From contig NZ_FYDO01000018.1 in assembly GCF_900187615.1 (NCBI RefSeq), positions 1-64,000 of the forward strand: DNA of 64,000 nt, read 5' to 3'. How positions within the stretch are numbered: position 1 is the stretch's first letter; every line of letters begins with the position of its first letter. The position numbers and the translations under genes are program-made. The notes beneath the pieces are model-generated. The model saw nothing but the letters and a program-made list of their open reading frames with translations, had not been told where the DNA came from and did not search any database. Source of the DNA: Pseudomonas sp. Irchel s3f7 (GTDB lineage: Bacteria; Pseudomonadota; Gammaproteobacteria; Pseudomonadales; Pseudomonadaceae). Shown here in pieces: positions 36,222 through 45,887 of the stretch.

Positions 36222-39200
36222 ATGAACACCGAACCTACCGACATAGTTGCATCCGATGCTTTGCGACCAGACACCCATTATCAGCCACTGATCGACGGCA
36301 TTCCGGCCTGGCTCCGCCATTCGTCCGCCCAACGGCGTGAAGCGCTGGGTAACATCAAACCGATCATGCCCGCGACGCTCAAAGACCCGCCGGCGCATCA
36401 TCACGCAGAACTGGGCAAACTGATCACTCGCCACACCGTCAGCCAGAATCGAGTCGATCAAGTCCTGGCGCAGTTGAAAAATCCCGCCGACTTCGCAGCA
36501 CCGTTGCTCAAGGCTGAACTCAAGACACGTTTCGGGCTGGACCTGGACGTTCGCAACACCTTTCTACGCCTTTACATTCCAGCCCATATTCCCTGGCTGC
36601 GGCTGAAGTCCGGGGCTGCACGCACGTGGAGCGTGTCATTGCTGGACGCGGCGCTGCATAACTTCGAAAGTTCGGAAACCGAAACCGACGCCTTCGAGCC
36701 CGCCTCGACCTACATCACAACGCCTTCTGCCGACGGGCTATTCAATGTCCTGCCGAACATCCTGGAAAAAATGCCCATTACGGCGTTCACCGGTCTGTGC
36801 CGGGAACTGGACATCGGCGAGCGCTACAAATCCTATCTGCACGATAATCTGGGGATCAGCAATCCGCTGGTTGCAGCGACCCTTCGAACCAACGTCAGTG
36901 AAAGTCATAAAGCGGCAATGACCGCTGCCTTGCAAATGGCGCAGATGCAAAAACTGCTGAGCGCCGACGTCCATCGCCTGATCCTCGGCCTGCTCGACAA
37001 CCTGCCCTATCTACGCTTGCGCGGTCAGCCGTGGGGCTATCACGACCTGACGATCATGAACGCCCGCCTGACCGGCATCGTGCTGTTCGCCCCGGACCTG
37101 GAAGCGGCGCGGGAAGCGGTCAGGGTGGTCGCCTACATTCCCGACGACCCCGAGCACCCGATAAAAGAGTACGCCTCGTCGGCAGCATTCGCCGAGGAGC
37201 TGGGGCGGCGCTTGCGAAAACCTGACTATCAGCAGTTTTTCAGTCGATTTATCGACCATGAGGATCGCGGTCACTTTTTCGCTCAATTGAACCACCAGCT
37301 CGCACCCATCACCTGGCAGCCAGTTCAAACGGGGGACCCGCGCCCAACATGGCGAGAATCACCCAACCAGCGCCCCGAACTACGCATCGCCTGCATGCCG
37401 ATCAAGGGCGAACTGCTGCCCCATCTCTATCAGAGCAAACTGAACAAGATCCTGAATGATGCGCGAGTGATTGCAGTCCCCACCGCGACGGTCGATCAGC
37501 GAGCCCGTTGGGCGCTGTGGGATTCCTTCGCCGAAATAGCATCGACGCTGCTGAACATTGCGGCTTTTATCGCCCTGCCCTTCGTGCCGTTCCTCGGCGA
37601 GTTGATGCTCGCCTACATGGCTTACCAGTTACTCGACGAAACCTTCGAAGGCGTGATCGACTGGGCCGAAGGCAAGGCAACCGAAGCTTTTGAGCACCTC
37701 ATGGGGGTGGTTGAATCCGCCCTGCAACTGGGCGGCTTTGCAGTGGGTGGAGTGATCGCGGCGAGTGAGTTTCGGGCAATTTTGCCCAAGGAGATTGTTC
37801 AGTTCATCGACCGCTTGAATGCAGTGAAAACACCTCGTGGGCCAACCCGCTACTGGCAGCCCGATCTGAGACCCTACGAACACCCCGTCGTACTGCCCAA
37901 GGACCTCAAACCGGATGCGCTCGGACTTTACCCGCATGAAGGCAAAACCCTGCTGGCACTGGAAAACAATCGCTACGCGGTCAGCAAAGACGCGCGGACA
38001 GGCCAGTATCGAATTGACCATCCTTCGCGAGCCGACGCTTACAAGCCTGCGTTAAAACACAATGACGAGGGCGCCTGGCAGACCGAACTGGATCAACCGT
38101 TGAGCTGGGATCAAGCCACGCTGCTCCAACGCATCGGTCCGCAGATGGAGGAGTTTTCCCCAAGCGAGCGCGAACGCATGCTCACCGTCAGCGGCTGTCA
38201 CGAAAATGTGCTGCGCAAAATGCACGTCCATAACGAGCAACTTCCACCGTTGCTGTCCGACACCCTCAAGCGCTTCAAGATAGAACAGGACATTCAAACG
38301 TTCATCGAGCGCATCGGCAGCGAGCATGCACACGACTATCTCAAGGCCGACCCCGTTACGCAGTTCGAACTGCTATACGAAACTCGCGACTGGCCAGATC
38401 ACAAAGTGCTGCAATTGATTGATGGCGATGGGCAGGTCCTCTGGAGCCAGCCCGACGCCAAGGGGCAAGCCGTGACCATTGATATCACTGGACACGACGG
38501 AGACGTAATCAAGACGCTGCTGCTGACACTCGATGAAGGGGAAATCAAAGCGATATTGGGGGAAGCCTTCGGCGAGCCACCTTCAAGCGTGGACAGTCGC
38601 GCACGCAAACTGCGCCAAACATTGGCAGGTATTGCCAAACGCAAAAGATCCACACTGTTCGGCGAACGCTACCGCCAACTCGAACGCGCCAATCGTCCAC
38701 TGGCACAAACCATTATCGATGCTGAACCGGGACTGCCGAAGGTCTTGGCTGAAGCCATACTCGACACCGCCAGCGAAAAGGAACTGCAACAACTGCAACG
38801 CGGCACACTCTCCCAACGTCTTGCAGACCTGACGCAAGAAGCTCGGTTACAAGTGCGGATTTCACGCGCCTACGAAGGCCTTGATCTGATATCCACCGCC
38901 GAAAACCCTGACACCCACCGCCTTGCCCTGCATACGCTGGAAAGCCTGCCCGGCTGGTCCGGACGCGTGCGCGTGGAGATTCGCCAGTATTCCCACGAAG
39001 GTCCTGTGTTCGACAGCATCGGTGGTGCCGAGGCCCCGGAACAGAAAGTCCTTGTGCTGGATGAAGAGGGATCGTTTCAAGCCTTCGATCAAACCGGCCT
39101 TGAGCTCGGCGGCACAGGTTCTTTTTATCGTTGCTTGCTGCAGGCCCTGCCAGACAGTGAACGTCGCGGCATGAACCTGCAAATCAGCGACCAGACAAAG

Positions 39201-41246
39201 CTGCATCAATCGATACGCCAGCATGCCATCCACCGCCAGGACCTGCGTTCCATACTGGTACAAAACCCGACCTCAAAGCCTGCTTACGATCCGGCCGTCA
39301 TGCGCCTGCTGGGCGGAACGGACGGTTACCTTCGCACCCCACCCGCCGCATCGACCCTTCAGGTCCGAACCCATGCGCTATTTCCGCATCTGTCGCCGGA
39401 GCAATTGGAACGTTTTGTCGAGCAATTGCAGCGGCACCCCAACGGGCCGCGCGCAGAACTGACCCGGTTGTATGCCGAACACACACAATTGTTCGAAGAC
39501 CTGCAAAGCTGGATCGCCGACGTACCGCAGTTTGCGCCGCAGACCTTACGCCGATACAGCCCCGAACAATTAGCGATTCAACGACGCAACCGGATAAATC
39601 TGGCGGGCGAGTTACAGAACTGCTGGCGCCGAGCAATGACTTTTTTGATTGCTGACCAAACACCCATGGAGCTGTATTCGTCGCCCATTGCAGGGCACCT
39701 TCCACAGTTGAATCACTCATTTTCCAATGTGAGTCGACTCGCATTCGAGGGGCATCCTGCCTCCAGCGGCATGAATGATTTTCTGAGCCACTTTCCCGGA
39801 TTGCGACGCTTGGCGCTGCGCGATTTCAGGCTCGACAGTTTCCCGGAGGCCATCACCGGTTGTACCGACATCGACGAGTTGATCCTCAGCGATTGCGGTA
39901 TCACCCTGACGCCCGAAAGCCACACAACACTGTCGTCATTTCAAAAGCTCAAGATCCTGGATCTGTACAAAAACCCGCTCGGCCTAATCCCTGATCTCGG
40001 CAATATGCCGGACCTGAACTATATAGATCTGTCTGAAACAGGTATCTCAGCGTTCCCGAGCGGGTTGTGGTCCCGACCGAAGCTGCGAACCGCCTTGCTC
40101 AATGGCAACCAGATACGAGAACTGCCAAGGGATTTGTTCCTCTTGCCGGAGGACGTTCAGGCGGGAATCGATTTGGGAGAAAACCCGATTAACCAAGGTG
40201 ATCGCGAGCGCATAAAACAACATTACGCCAGCACGAATCACGACCTCGGCATCTATGCCGAGCAAGCGGATATCCAACGAGCGCAACGACTCTATCCTCT
40301 GCTCGATCAAGAGCAAGCCAGCCAATTCATCTATCGCTTGCCCGGCACCCTGATTGAAGGCAAAGCAGAATTGACGCGCCTGGAAAACGAGTTCGAAAGC
40401 CTGACCAATAATCTTGCAACCTGGACGGCTGACATCCCACCGATCCACCCAATGACCGGCGCTCCATTCACTGATCAGCAACTGACGCTGGAACAATGGA
40501 CCCGGGATGAATTCAAGAGTCTCGTGGAACGTTGCTGGCGGCGGACCACCGTTCCGTATGAATACGATGAGGATCTTCAACCCGGTTATGAACTGGTGCT
40601 ATCGATGACCATCACCGGCGATCTGCCAACCCTGAACGCCGACTTCAGCCATGTGAGCCTTTTACATCTACAGAGCAACGGCGGCCTGACTTCAGGCGCA
40701 GGGCGTTTCATCGAGAGTTTTCCTCGCCTGAAAAGCCTGGCCATCCATGACTTCCGACTGGGCAGCATTCCTGACGCGGTGTTCAGAATGGAGGACCTGT
40801 CGGTTCTGGCGCTTGAGCATTGCAACGTCACACTCACGCCGCAATCCGCCCTTCAACTGGCCCAAATGGAGAAACTCGATTACTTGAATCTGAGCAATAA
40901 CCCGCTGGGACAATCGCCCGACCTCAGTCAGATGCCAAACATAGCGACACTTATGTTGAGCAACACAGGCATCACCGAATTACCCGCTGGTTTGTTGCAG
41001 CTCAGGCAGTTGGATTTGGCGGATTTAAGCGCAAATGCGATCACCCACATCCCCCACGACTTATTGGAACTCCCCATGGAGATCGGGGAAAGCATCATTC
41101 TGAGAGGAAATCCGGTATCCGAAGAAAGCCTGCAAATTCTGCTCGCCTATTTTGATCGGACCATCGTCGACTTTGGGCTGCAACAGGTGATCGAGCGAGC
41201 AGAACTGCAGGCTTCCGATTCCGAGGACTCAGCCATCGAAGACTGA
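36222..41246 (+). CDS. Giant toxin-like leucine-rich-repeat protein (DUF6543/dermonecrotic-toxin-like N-terminus)
   Basis: The 1674-residue protein has no signal peptide. Residues 1 to about 600 resemble the N-terminal domain of Pseudomonas dermonecrotic-toxin-like LRR proteins. They include a strongly hydrophobic double segment at about 434-515 (TLLNIAAFIALPFVPFLGEL; GGFAVGGVIAASEF) that may insert into membranes. The C-terminal third is a tandem duplication of a roughly 304-residue module (about 1057-1360 and 1361-1674). Each copy has a helical linker (ELTRLYAEHTQLFEDLQSW / ELTRLENEFESLTNNLATW), a conserved CWRR, and six or so LRRs (LKILDLYKNPLGLIPDL; LDYLNLSNNPLGQSPDL). Related proteins often end in a NEL ubiquitin-ligase domain with a catalytic Cys. 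Here the protein stops 20 residues after the last LRR, so NEL is absent. The gene is inserted on the opposite strand between argR and aruC. Effector or contact-toxin function is inferred. Confidence 0.85.
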   Translation: MNTEPTDIVASDALRPDTHYQPLIDGIPAWLRHSSAQRREALGNIKPIMPATLKDPPAHHHAELGKLITRHTVSQNRVDQVLAQLKNPADFAAPLLKAELKTRFGLDLDVRNTFLRLYIPAHIPWLRLKSGAARTWSVSLLDAALHNFESSETETDAFEPASTYITTPSADGLFNVLPNILEKMPITAFTGLCRELDIGERYKSYLHDNLGISNPLVAATLRTNVSESHKAAMTAALQMAQMQKLLSADVHRLILGLLDNLPYLRLRGQPWGYHDLTIMNARLTGIVLFAPDLEAAREAVRVVAYIPDDPEHPIKEYASSAAFAEELGRRLRKPDYQQFFSRFIDHEDRGHFFAQLNHQLAPITWQPVQTGDPRPTWRESPNQRPELRIACMPIKGELLPHLYQSKLNKILNDARVIAVPTATVDQRARWALWDSFAEIASTLLNIAAFIALPFVPFLGELMLAYMAYQLLDETFEGVIDWAEGKATEAFEHLMGVVESALQLGGFAVGGVIAASEFRAILPKEIVQFIDRLNAVKTPRGPTRYWQPDLRPYEHPVVLPKDLKPDALGLYPHEGKTLLALENNRYAVSKDARTGQYRIDHPSRADAYKPALKHNDEGAWQTELDQPLSWDQATLLQRIGPQMEEFSPSERERMLTVSGCHENVLRKMHVHNEQLPPLLSDTLKRFKIEQDIQTFIERIGSEHAHDYLKADPVTQFELLYETRDWPDHKVLQLIDGDGQVLWSQPDAKGQAVTIDITGHDGDVIKTLLLTLDEGEIKAILGEAFGEPPSSVDSRARKLRQTLAGIAKRKRSTLFGERYRQLERANRPLAQTIIDAEPGLPKVLAEAILDTASEKELQQLQRGTLSQRLADLTQEARLQVRISRAYEGLDLISTAENPDTHRLALHTLESLPGWSGRVRVEIRQYSHEGPVFDSIGGAEAPEQKVLVLDEEGSFQAFDQTGLELGGTGSFYRCLLQALPDSERRGMNLQISDQTKLHQSIRQHAIHRQDLRSILVQNPTSKPAYDPAVMRLLGGTDGYLRTPPAASTLQVRTHALFPHLSPEQLERFVEQLQRHPNGPRAELTRLYAEHTQLFEDLQSWIADVPQFAPQTLRRYSPEQLAIQRRNRINLAGELQNCWRRAMTFLIADQTPMELYSSPIAGHLPQLNHSFSNVSRLAFEGHPASSGMNDFLSHFPGLRRLALRDFRLDSFPEAITGCTDIDELILSDCGITLTPESHTTLSSFQKLKILDLYKNPLGLIPDLGNMPDLNYIDLSETGISAFPSGLWSRPKLRTALLNGNQIRELPRDLFLLPEDVQAGIDLGENPINQGDRERIKQHYASTNHDLGIYAEQADIQRAQRLYPLLDQEQASQFIYRLPGTLIEGKAELTRLENEFESLTNNLATWTADIPPIHPMTGAPFTDQQLTLEQWTRDEFKSLVERCWRRTTVPYEYDEDLQPGYELVLSMTITGDLPTLNADFSHVSLLHLQSNGGLTSGAGRFIESFPRLKSLAIHDFRLGSIPDAVFRMEDLSVLALEHCNVTLTPQSALQLAQMEKLDYLNLSNNPLGQSPDLSQMPNIATLMLSNTGITELPAGLLQLRQLDLADLSANAITHIPHDLLELPMEIGESIILRGNPVSEESLQILLAYFDRTIVDFGLQQVIERAELQASDSEDSAIED

Positions 41247-41252
41247 TCGAAC

Positions 41253-42233
41253 TTAACCGCGTTCGGAAGGCACCGACGACAATTCGAACGGGCTGCTGCT
41301 GCGCCGCTGATTGCGATCTTCCCGCGGCGTGGCGCCGAAGAAGTTGCGGTAAGCGCTGGAGAAATGCGGCCCCGAGGAGAAGCCACACGACAGGCCGATC
41401 TGGATGATCGACTTGCTGGTTTGCATCAACATCTGCCGGGCCTTGTTCAGGCGCAGTTCCAGGTAGTACTGGCTCGGCACGCGGTTGAGGTATTGCTTGA
41501 AAATGCGCTCCAGCTGCCGACGGGACACGCACACGTGCTGGGCGATTTCGTCGGTGGTCAGCGGCTCTTCGATGTTGGCCTCCATCAACAACACCGCTTG
41601 GGTGAGTTTTGGATGGCTGGAGCCAAGGCGGTTTTGCAGTGGAATGCGCTGGCGCTCGCCGCCTTCACGAATACGCTCGACCACCAGCTCTTCGGACACG
41701 GCTCCGGCCAGCTCGGCGCCGTGATCACGGGCCAGCACGGCCAGCAGCAAGTCGAGTACCGACATGCCGCCGCACGCGGTCAGGCGATCGCGGTCCCAGT
41801 CGAACAGATGGCTGGTGGCGATGACTTTCGGGAAGCGCTCGGCGAAATCGTCCTGCCAGCGCCAGTGCACGGCAGCGCGATAGCCGTCGAGCAAACCAAG
41901 CTGAGCCAACGGATACACACCGGCCGACAGACCACCGATCACGCAACCGGCGCGCACCAGTTGCTTGAGCGCACTGCTGAGTGCCGGCGTAATGGCGGTC
42001 GGTGGCTCGTCGGCGAGCAGGAACAGTTTCTGGAAGTTTTCGAGCTTGCCGGTCCACGCCTCACCAGGTAATTGCCAGGCGCCTTCGGTCGATGGTTCGG
42101 CCTGCAAGAACGTCAGTTCGTAGACCACGTCCGGATGCACACGCTGAGCAACACGCAAGGCCTCCTCAGCCAGCGCAAGCGTCAGTGCTTTAGTGCTGGG
42201 CCAAATCAGGAAACCAATTCGATGGGCAGTCAT
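41253..42233 (-). CDS. argR: ArgR, AraC-family (GlxA-type) arginine regulator
   Basis: The 326-residue protein has an N-terminal DJ-1/PfpI-like (GATase1-like) sensor domain (about 5-190, with GCVIGGLSAGVYPLAQLGLLD). Two C-terminal AraC helix-turn-helix motifs follow (about 215-315: LTTDEIAQHVCVSRRQLERI, then SIIQIGLSCGFSSGPHFSSAY). In P. aeruginosa the AraC-type ArgR sits at the end of the aotJQMOP operon and controls arginine uptake, biosynthesis and catabolism. Here the same order is kept. Its arginine-binding role is family knowledge. It lies downstream of aotP with a repeat element between, and it converges on the end of the large LRR gene with only 6 bp between stops. Confidence 0.95.
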   Translation of the reverse strand: MTAHRIGFLIWPSTKALTLALAEEALRVAQRVHPDVVYELTFLQAEPSTEGAWQLPGEAWTGKLENFQKLFLLADEPPTAITPALSSALKQLVRAGCVIGGLSAGVYPLAQLGLLDGYRAAVHWRWQDDFAERFPKVIATSHLFDWDRDRLTACGGMSVLDLLLAVLARDHGAELAGAVSEELVVERIREGGERQRIPLQNRLGSSHPKLTQAVLLMEANIEEPLTTDEIAQHVCVSRRQLERIFKQYLNRVPSQYYLELRLNKARQMLMQTSKSIIQIGLSCGFSSGPHFSSAYRNFFGATPREDRNQRRSSSPFELSSVPSERG

Positions 42234-42352
42234 TGTGGGCTATCCGAAGCGAAAAACAGTGATGAAGGCATGGGCCAATGCTAGCCCCTAAATGAACGCA
42301 AATCTTAAAACCAGCAACGATCAAACCTGGGACCTGACCTGCTCGCCACCCC

Positions 42353-42443
42353 CTGTAGGAGCTGTCGAGTGAAACGAGGCTGCGATTTTTTGATATGAAC
42401 AATCAAGATCAAAAGATCGCAGCCAGCGACAGCGCCTACAGGG
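42353..42443. repeat. Palindromic repeat of the GTAGGAGCTG...GCGATTTTTTGAT class
   Basis: CTGTAGGAGCTGTCGAGTGA continues into GGCTGCGATTTTTTGAT and, after a short loop, the inverse ATCAAAAGATCGCAGCC and GCGCCTACAG. This class is distinct from the GCCGGCTTGCTGGC REPs elsewhere in the window. It separates aotP and argR. Confidence 0.88.
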
Positions 42444-42505
42444 GATTGGGGCCGGCCTCTAAGTTGCGAAGCATGCACGATCCCGGTGCACAACGGCAGT
42501 CTTGA

Positions 42506-43270
42506 TTATTTCAAGCTGCCGGACAGGAATTGCTGCAAACGCTCGGACTGCGGGTTCACCAGCACTTCACGCGGGTTGCCGCTTTCTTCGACAATACCTT
42601 TGTGCAGGAACACCAATTGGTTCGACACTTCACGGGCGAAGCCCATTTCGTGGGTCACCACGACCATGGTCCGGCCTTCCTGAGCCAGGGCCTGCATGAC
42701 TTTCAGCACGTCGCCGACCAGCTCCGGATCGAGGGCCGAGGTCGGTTCGTCGAACAGCATCACTTCAGGTTCCATCGCCAGCGCACGGGCAATCGCCACA
42801 CGCTGTTGTTCGCCACCGGACATATGGCCCGGGTACGCGTCTTTGCGATGGGCCACGCCGACCTTGTTCAGGTAGTGCTCGGCTTTCTCACGCGCTTCAG
42901 CTTTCGATATGCCGAGCACGTGAACCGGCGCTTCCATGATGTTTTCCAGCGCGGTCATGTGCGACCACAGGTTGAAATGCTGGAACACCATCGACAGGCG
43001 CGAACGCATGCGTTGCAACTGTTTCGGGTCGGCAGCCTTCAGCGCGCCGTCCTTGTTCGCCACCAGCTTCAACTCTTCGTTGTTGAGCAGGATCTTGCCC
43101 GCGTGCGGCTGCTCCAGCAGGTTGATGCAGCGCAGGAAAGTACTTTTGCCAGAGCCACTGGAGCCGATGATGCTGATCACATCGCCGGCCGCCGCTTTCA
43201 GGGACACGCCCTTGAGCACTTCGTGACTGCCGTAGCGTTTATGCAGGTCTTGGACTTCAAGTTTGTACAT
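42506..43270 (-). CDS. aotP: Arginine/ornithine ABC transporter ATP-binding protein
   Basis: The ATG at 43270 gives 254 residues; an upstream in-frame ATG at 43285 adds five unconserved residues. Seen are Walker A GSSGSGKST (36-44), signature MSGGEQQRVAIA, Walker B VMLFDEPTSALD and H-loop VVVTHEMGFAREV. This is the HisP/ArtP-type ATPase of polar amino acid importers. It works with AotJ, AotQ and AotM. The gene lies 28 bp after aotO. Confidence 0.96.
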   Translation of the reverse strand: MYKLEVQDLHKRYGSHEVLKGVSLKAAAGDVISIIGSSGSGKSTFLRCINLLEQPHAGKILLNNEELKLVANKDGALKAADPKQLQRMRSRLSMVFQHFNLWSHMTALENIMEAPVHVLGISKAEAREKAEHYLNKVGVAHRKDAYPGHMSGGEQQRVAIARALAMEPEVMLFDEPTSALDPELVGDVLKVMQALAQEGRTMVVVTHEMGFAREVSNQLVFLHKGIVEESGNPREVLVNPQSERLQQFLSGSLK

Positions 43271-43297
43271 GCGGTCGGTTCTCACAAAAACAGTCAG

Positions 43298-44410
43298 TCA
43301 GTCGTTGAGCAAGCGCCCGTGACGCAGCGCTTCGCGCCCCGCCACCTTGGCCAGCCAGAAACCGGGTTGGGCATAACGCAGCCGTTCAATGGCAAACAGC
43401 ACCCCGGACGTACCAGCACACACCGTGCTGACCCGATCCGCCAGCGGATCGATCACTTCAAAAATCTCGTCACCCGCCTCAACCCATTCGCCGGGTTTAC
43501 GCAGGAAACTCACCACACCGGGGTGCGGCGCGAACAGCAATTCAGTGCCCTCGAACGGCAGGCCTTCGCAAGGGTCTTGCGCAGGTTTTGGCCATTCGCC
43601 GCTGATCAGGCCTTGCTCGGCAAGGAACGCCAGAATGCCCTCGGCGTACGCTTGGGCCTCGGCACGACCGGTATCGGCCTGACCGCCTAATTCAATGGTA
43701 GTCGCCAGGCACGCCAGTGGAATCTGTACATCGGGGAACAGACGCGACAGACGCAACCACGGCAGCGAACAGGCTTCGTCGAACGAACTGCCACCGGAAT
43801 CTTCCGCCAGCAAACCGACCCGCACGTTCAGGTGCGCGGCCAGCGAGCGCCACTGCGGCCAATGCTGCGGCAAGGCATACATGTGCAGCGCCGCCTCGGC
43901 GTCGCAATGCAGATCCAGCACGACATCAGCGGTGCAGGCGTGACTGAGCAGCACGCGCTGCATGCCCTGCAACTGGCTGCTCGCCGGTGGCAACGCGGCC
44001 AGATGATCGCTCATGGCCTGGCGGATCAATCGAACATTGGCGTGCGGGTCATCGCCCAGATGTCCATCAAGCTGTGCGGCAATCGGCCCGCTCAGCTCGA
44101 CGAAATCGCGGTTGAAGTTCTTGCCGCTGCCCGCCTCGAAACGCCCTTGATGATTACCCTGAAGCAATTGACTGAGGCCCAGCGGGTTCGCCACCGGCAC
44201 CAGTTCGATCACACCGTTGAGCAAGCCTTGGGCTTCAAGTTCGGTCAGGCGCTTTTTCAGCTCGAATGCCGTGCGCATGCCCGGCAGTTCATCGGCGTGG
44301 AGGCTGGCCTGGATGTAGGCCTTGCGCTCACCACTGCCGAAACGGAACACCGAAATCTGGCGCTCGCTGCCCAGGTGGCTCCACGGCAAAGCATGATCGA
44401 TGCGTTCCAT
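43298..44410 (-). CDS. aotO: AotO, succinylglutamate desuccinylase/aspartoacylase-family protein
   Basis: The 370-residue protein is a second AstE/aspartoacylase-type zinc peptidase-fold protein, with KAYIQASLHADELPGM (zinc His and Glu/Asp) and DLHCDAEAALHMY (third His). It lacks the HGNET form of AstE, having HADEL instead. It lies between aotM and aotP, as aotO does in P. aeruginosa, where it is dispensable for transport. It may hydrolyse an acylated amino acid; the substrate is unknown. It starts one base after the aotM stop. Confidence 0.9.
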   Translation of the reverse strand: MERIDHALPWSHLGSERQISVFRFGSGERKAYIQASLHADELPGMRTAFELKKRLTELEAQGLLNGVIELVPVANPLGLSQLLQGNHQGRFEAGSGKNFNRDFVELSGPIAAQLDGHLGDDPHANVRLIRQAMSDHLAALPPASSQLQGMQRVLLSHACTADVVLDLHCDAEAALHMYALPQHWPQWRSLAAHLNVRVGLLAEDSGGSSFDEACSLPWLRLSRLFPDVQIPLACLATTIELGGQADTGRAEAQAYAEGILAFLAEQGLISGEWPKPAQDPCEGLPFEGTELLFAPHPGVVSFLRKPGEWVEAGDEIFEVIDPLADRVSTVCAGTSGVLFAIERLRYAQPGFWLAKVAGREALRHGRLLND

Positions 44411-44411
44411 A

Positions 44412-45110
44412 TCAGTGCTTCCGCGGAGCCAGGTAGCCCAGCCAACGACGCTCGGCCAGCTTGAACAGCTTCACCAGAATAAAGGTCAGGCACAGGTAGA
44501 AAACGCCCGCGGTGATGTACGCCTCGAACGGCAAGTAGTATTGCGCGTTGACCGTACGCGCAGCGCCAGTGATGTCGATCAGGGTCACGATGGACGCCAG
44601 ACTGGTGGTCTGCAGCATCATGATCACTTCGTTGCTGTACTGCGGCAGCGCCCGGCGCAGGGCCGACGGCAGCAAAATGCGCTTGTACAATTTGAAGCGC
44701 GACATGCCCATGGCTTTCGCCGCTTCAATCTCACCGTTCGGCGTGGCCCGCAGGCTGCCGGCGATGATCTCGGCGGTGTAGGCGCTGGTATTGATCGCGA
44801 ACGCCAGACACGCACAGAACGTGGCGCTGGACAGCCACGGCCAGAGGAAGCTTTCACGCACCGCTTCGAATTGCGCCAGACCGTAGTAGATCAGGAACAA
44901 CTGCACCAGCATCGGCGTGCCGCGAATCACGTAGGTGTAGAGCCAGGCCGAAATGTTGACGACGGCGTTTTTCGAAACGCGCATCAAGCCCAGGGGCAAC
45001 GCGCACAGCAGGCCGAAAAACAACGACAGCCCGAGCAATTTGAGGGTAGTCAGCAGCCCGCCGAGGTACAGCGGCAACGACTCCCAAATGACGTTGTAGT
45101 CGAAGATCAT
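44412..45110 (-). CDS. aotM: Arginine/ornithine ABC transporter permease
   Basis: The 232-residue protein of the HisM/ArtM type has five membrane segments and the conserved EAA loop GEIEAAKAMGMSRFKLYKRI. TYVIRGTPMLVQLF is typical of polar amino acid permeases. Its ATG overlaps the aotQ stop (ATGA). It forms the heterodimeric channel with AotQ. Confidence 0.95.
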   Translation of the reverse strand: MIFDYNVIWESLPLYLGGLLTTLKLLGLSLFFGLLCALPLGLMRVSKNAVVNISAWLYTYVIRGTPMLVQLFLIYYGLAQFEAVRESFLWPWLSSATFCACLAFAINTSAYTAEIIAGSLRATPNGEIEAAKAMGMSRFKLYKRILLPSALRRALPQYSNEVIMMLQTTSLASIVTLIDITGAARTVNAQYYLPFEAYITAGVFYLCLTFILVKLFKLAERRWLGYLAPRKH

Positions 45111-45796
45111 AGATCAGCCGCCCTTACGCCTACCGAGTAGCGCTTCTCAAGGTGACGCAATGCCAGCAACGAGACGCTGGTGATCACCAGGTACATCGCC
45201 GCCACTGCGAGGAAGAAGGTGAAAGGTTCGCGGGTAGCGTCTGCCGCCTGCTTGGCCTTGAACATCATGTCTTGCAGGCCCACCACCGAAATCAGCGCGG
45301 TGGCCTTGGTCAGTACCAGCCAGTTGTTGGTGAAGCCCGGAATCGCCAGACGAATCATCTGCGGCACCAACACCCGGAAGAACACCTGAAAACTGCTCAT
45401 GCCGTACGCCATGCCCGCCTCAGCCTGACCTTTGGGGATCGCCATGAACGCGCCACGGAAGGTTTCCGACAGGTAGGCACCGAAGATGAAACCCAGGGTG
45501 CCGATACCGGCGGCCAATGGATTCAGATCGATGTACTCGTCGAAACCGAGCAGCGGTGCGACACGGTTGAGCAGGTCCTGACCACCGTAGAAAATCAGCA
45601 GGATCAGCACCAGATCGGGAATACCGCGGATCACCGTGGAGTACAGATCGCCCAGCCACGCCAGCCAACGCACTGGCGAAAGACGCAGTGCCACGCCGAT
45701 CAGGCCCAGAACAATGGCCAGGACCATGGACGACAAGGCGAGCTGAAGCGTCAGCCAAGCGCCATCGAGGATGACAGCCCCGTAGCCTTTCAACAT
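45107..45796 (-). CDS. aotQ: Arginine/ornithine ABC transporter permease
   Basis: The 229-residue HisQ-type permease has five helices, STVIRGIPDLVLILLIFYGG and the EAA loop GQAEAGMAYGMSSFQVFFRVLVPQ. It overlaps aotM by 4 bp. It starts 92 bp after the aotJ stop, with a terminator-like hairpin in the gap. Confidence 0.95.
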   Translation of the reverse strand: MLKGYGAVILDGAWLTLQLALSSMVLAIVLGLIGVALRLSPVRWLAWLGDLYSTVIRGIPDLVLILLIFYGGQDLLNRVAPLLGFDEYIDLNPLAAGIGTLGFIFGAYLSETFRGAFMAIPKGQAEAGMAYGMSSFQVFFRVLVPQMIRLAIPGFTNNWLVLTKATALISVVGLQDMMFKAKQAADATREPFTFFLAVAAMYLVITSVSLLALRHLEKRYSVGVRAADL

Positions 45797-45822
45797 GATT
45801 CAGGTCCTCGAAAGTTGGGATG

Positions 45823-45866
45823 AAAAAATGGCGCAAACCTCAGAGATCCTGTTGCTTGCGCCATTT
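45823..45866 (-). terminator. Terminator-like attenuator between aotJ and aotQ
   Basis: On the minus strand AAATGGCGCAA and TTGCGCCATTT form a perfect 11-bp stem around a 19-nt loop, followed by TTTTTT. It lies right after the aotJ stop. Partial termination would give more binding protein than permeases; the frequency cannot be judged from sequence. Confidence 0.75.
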
Positions 45867-45887
45867 CGGACTTGTCGCTTGGACGTG

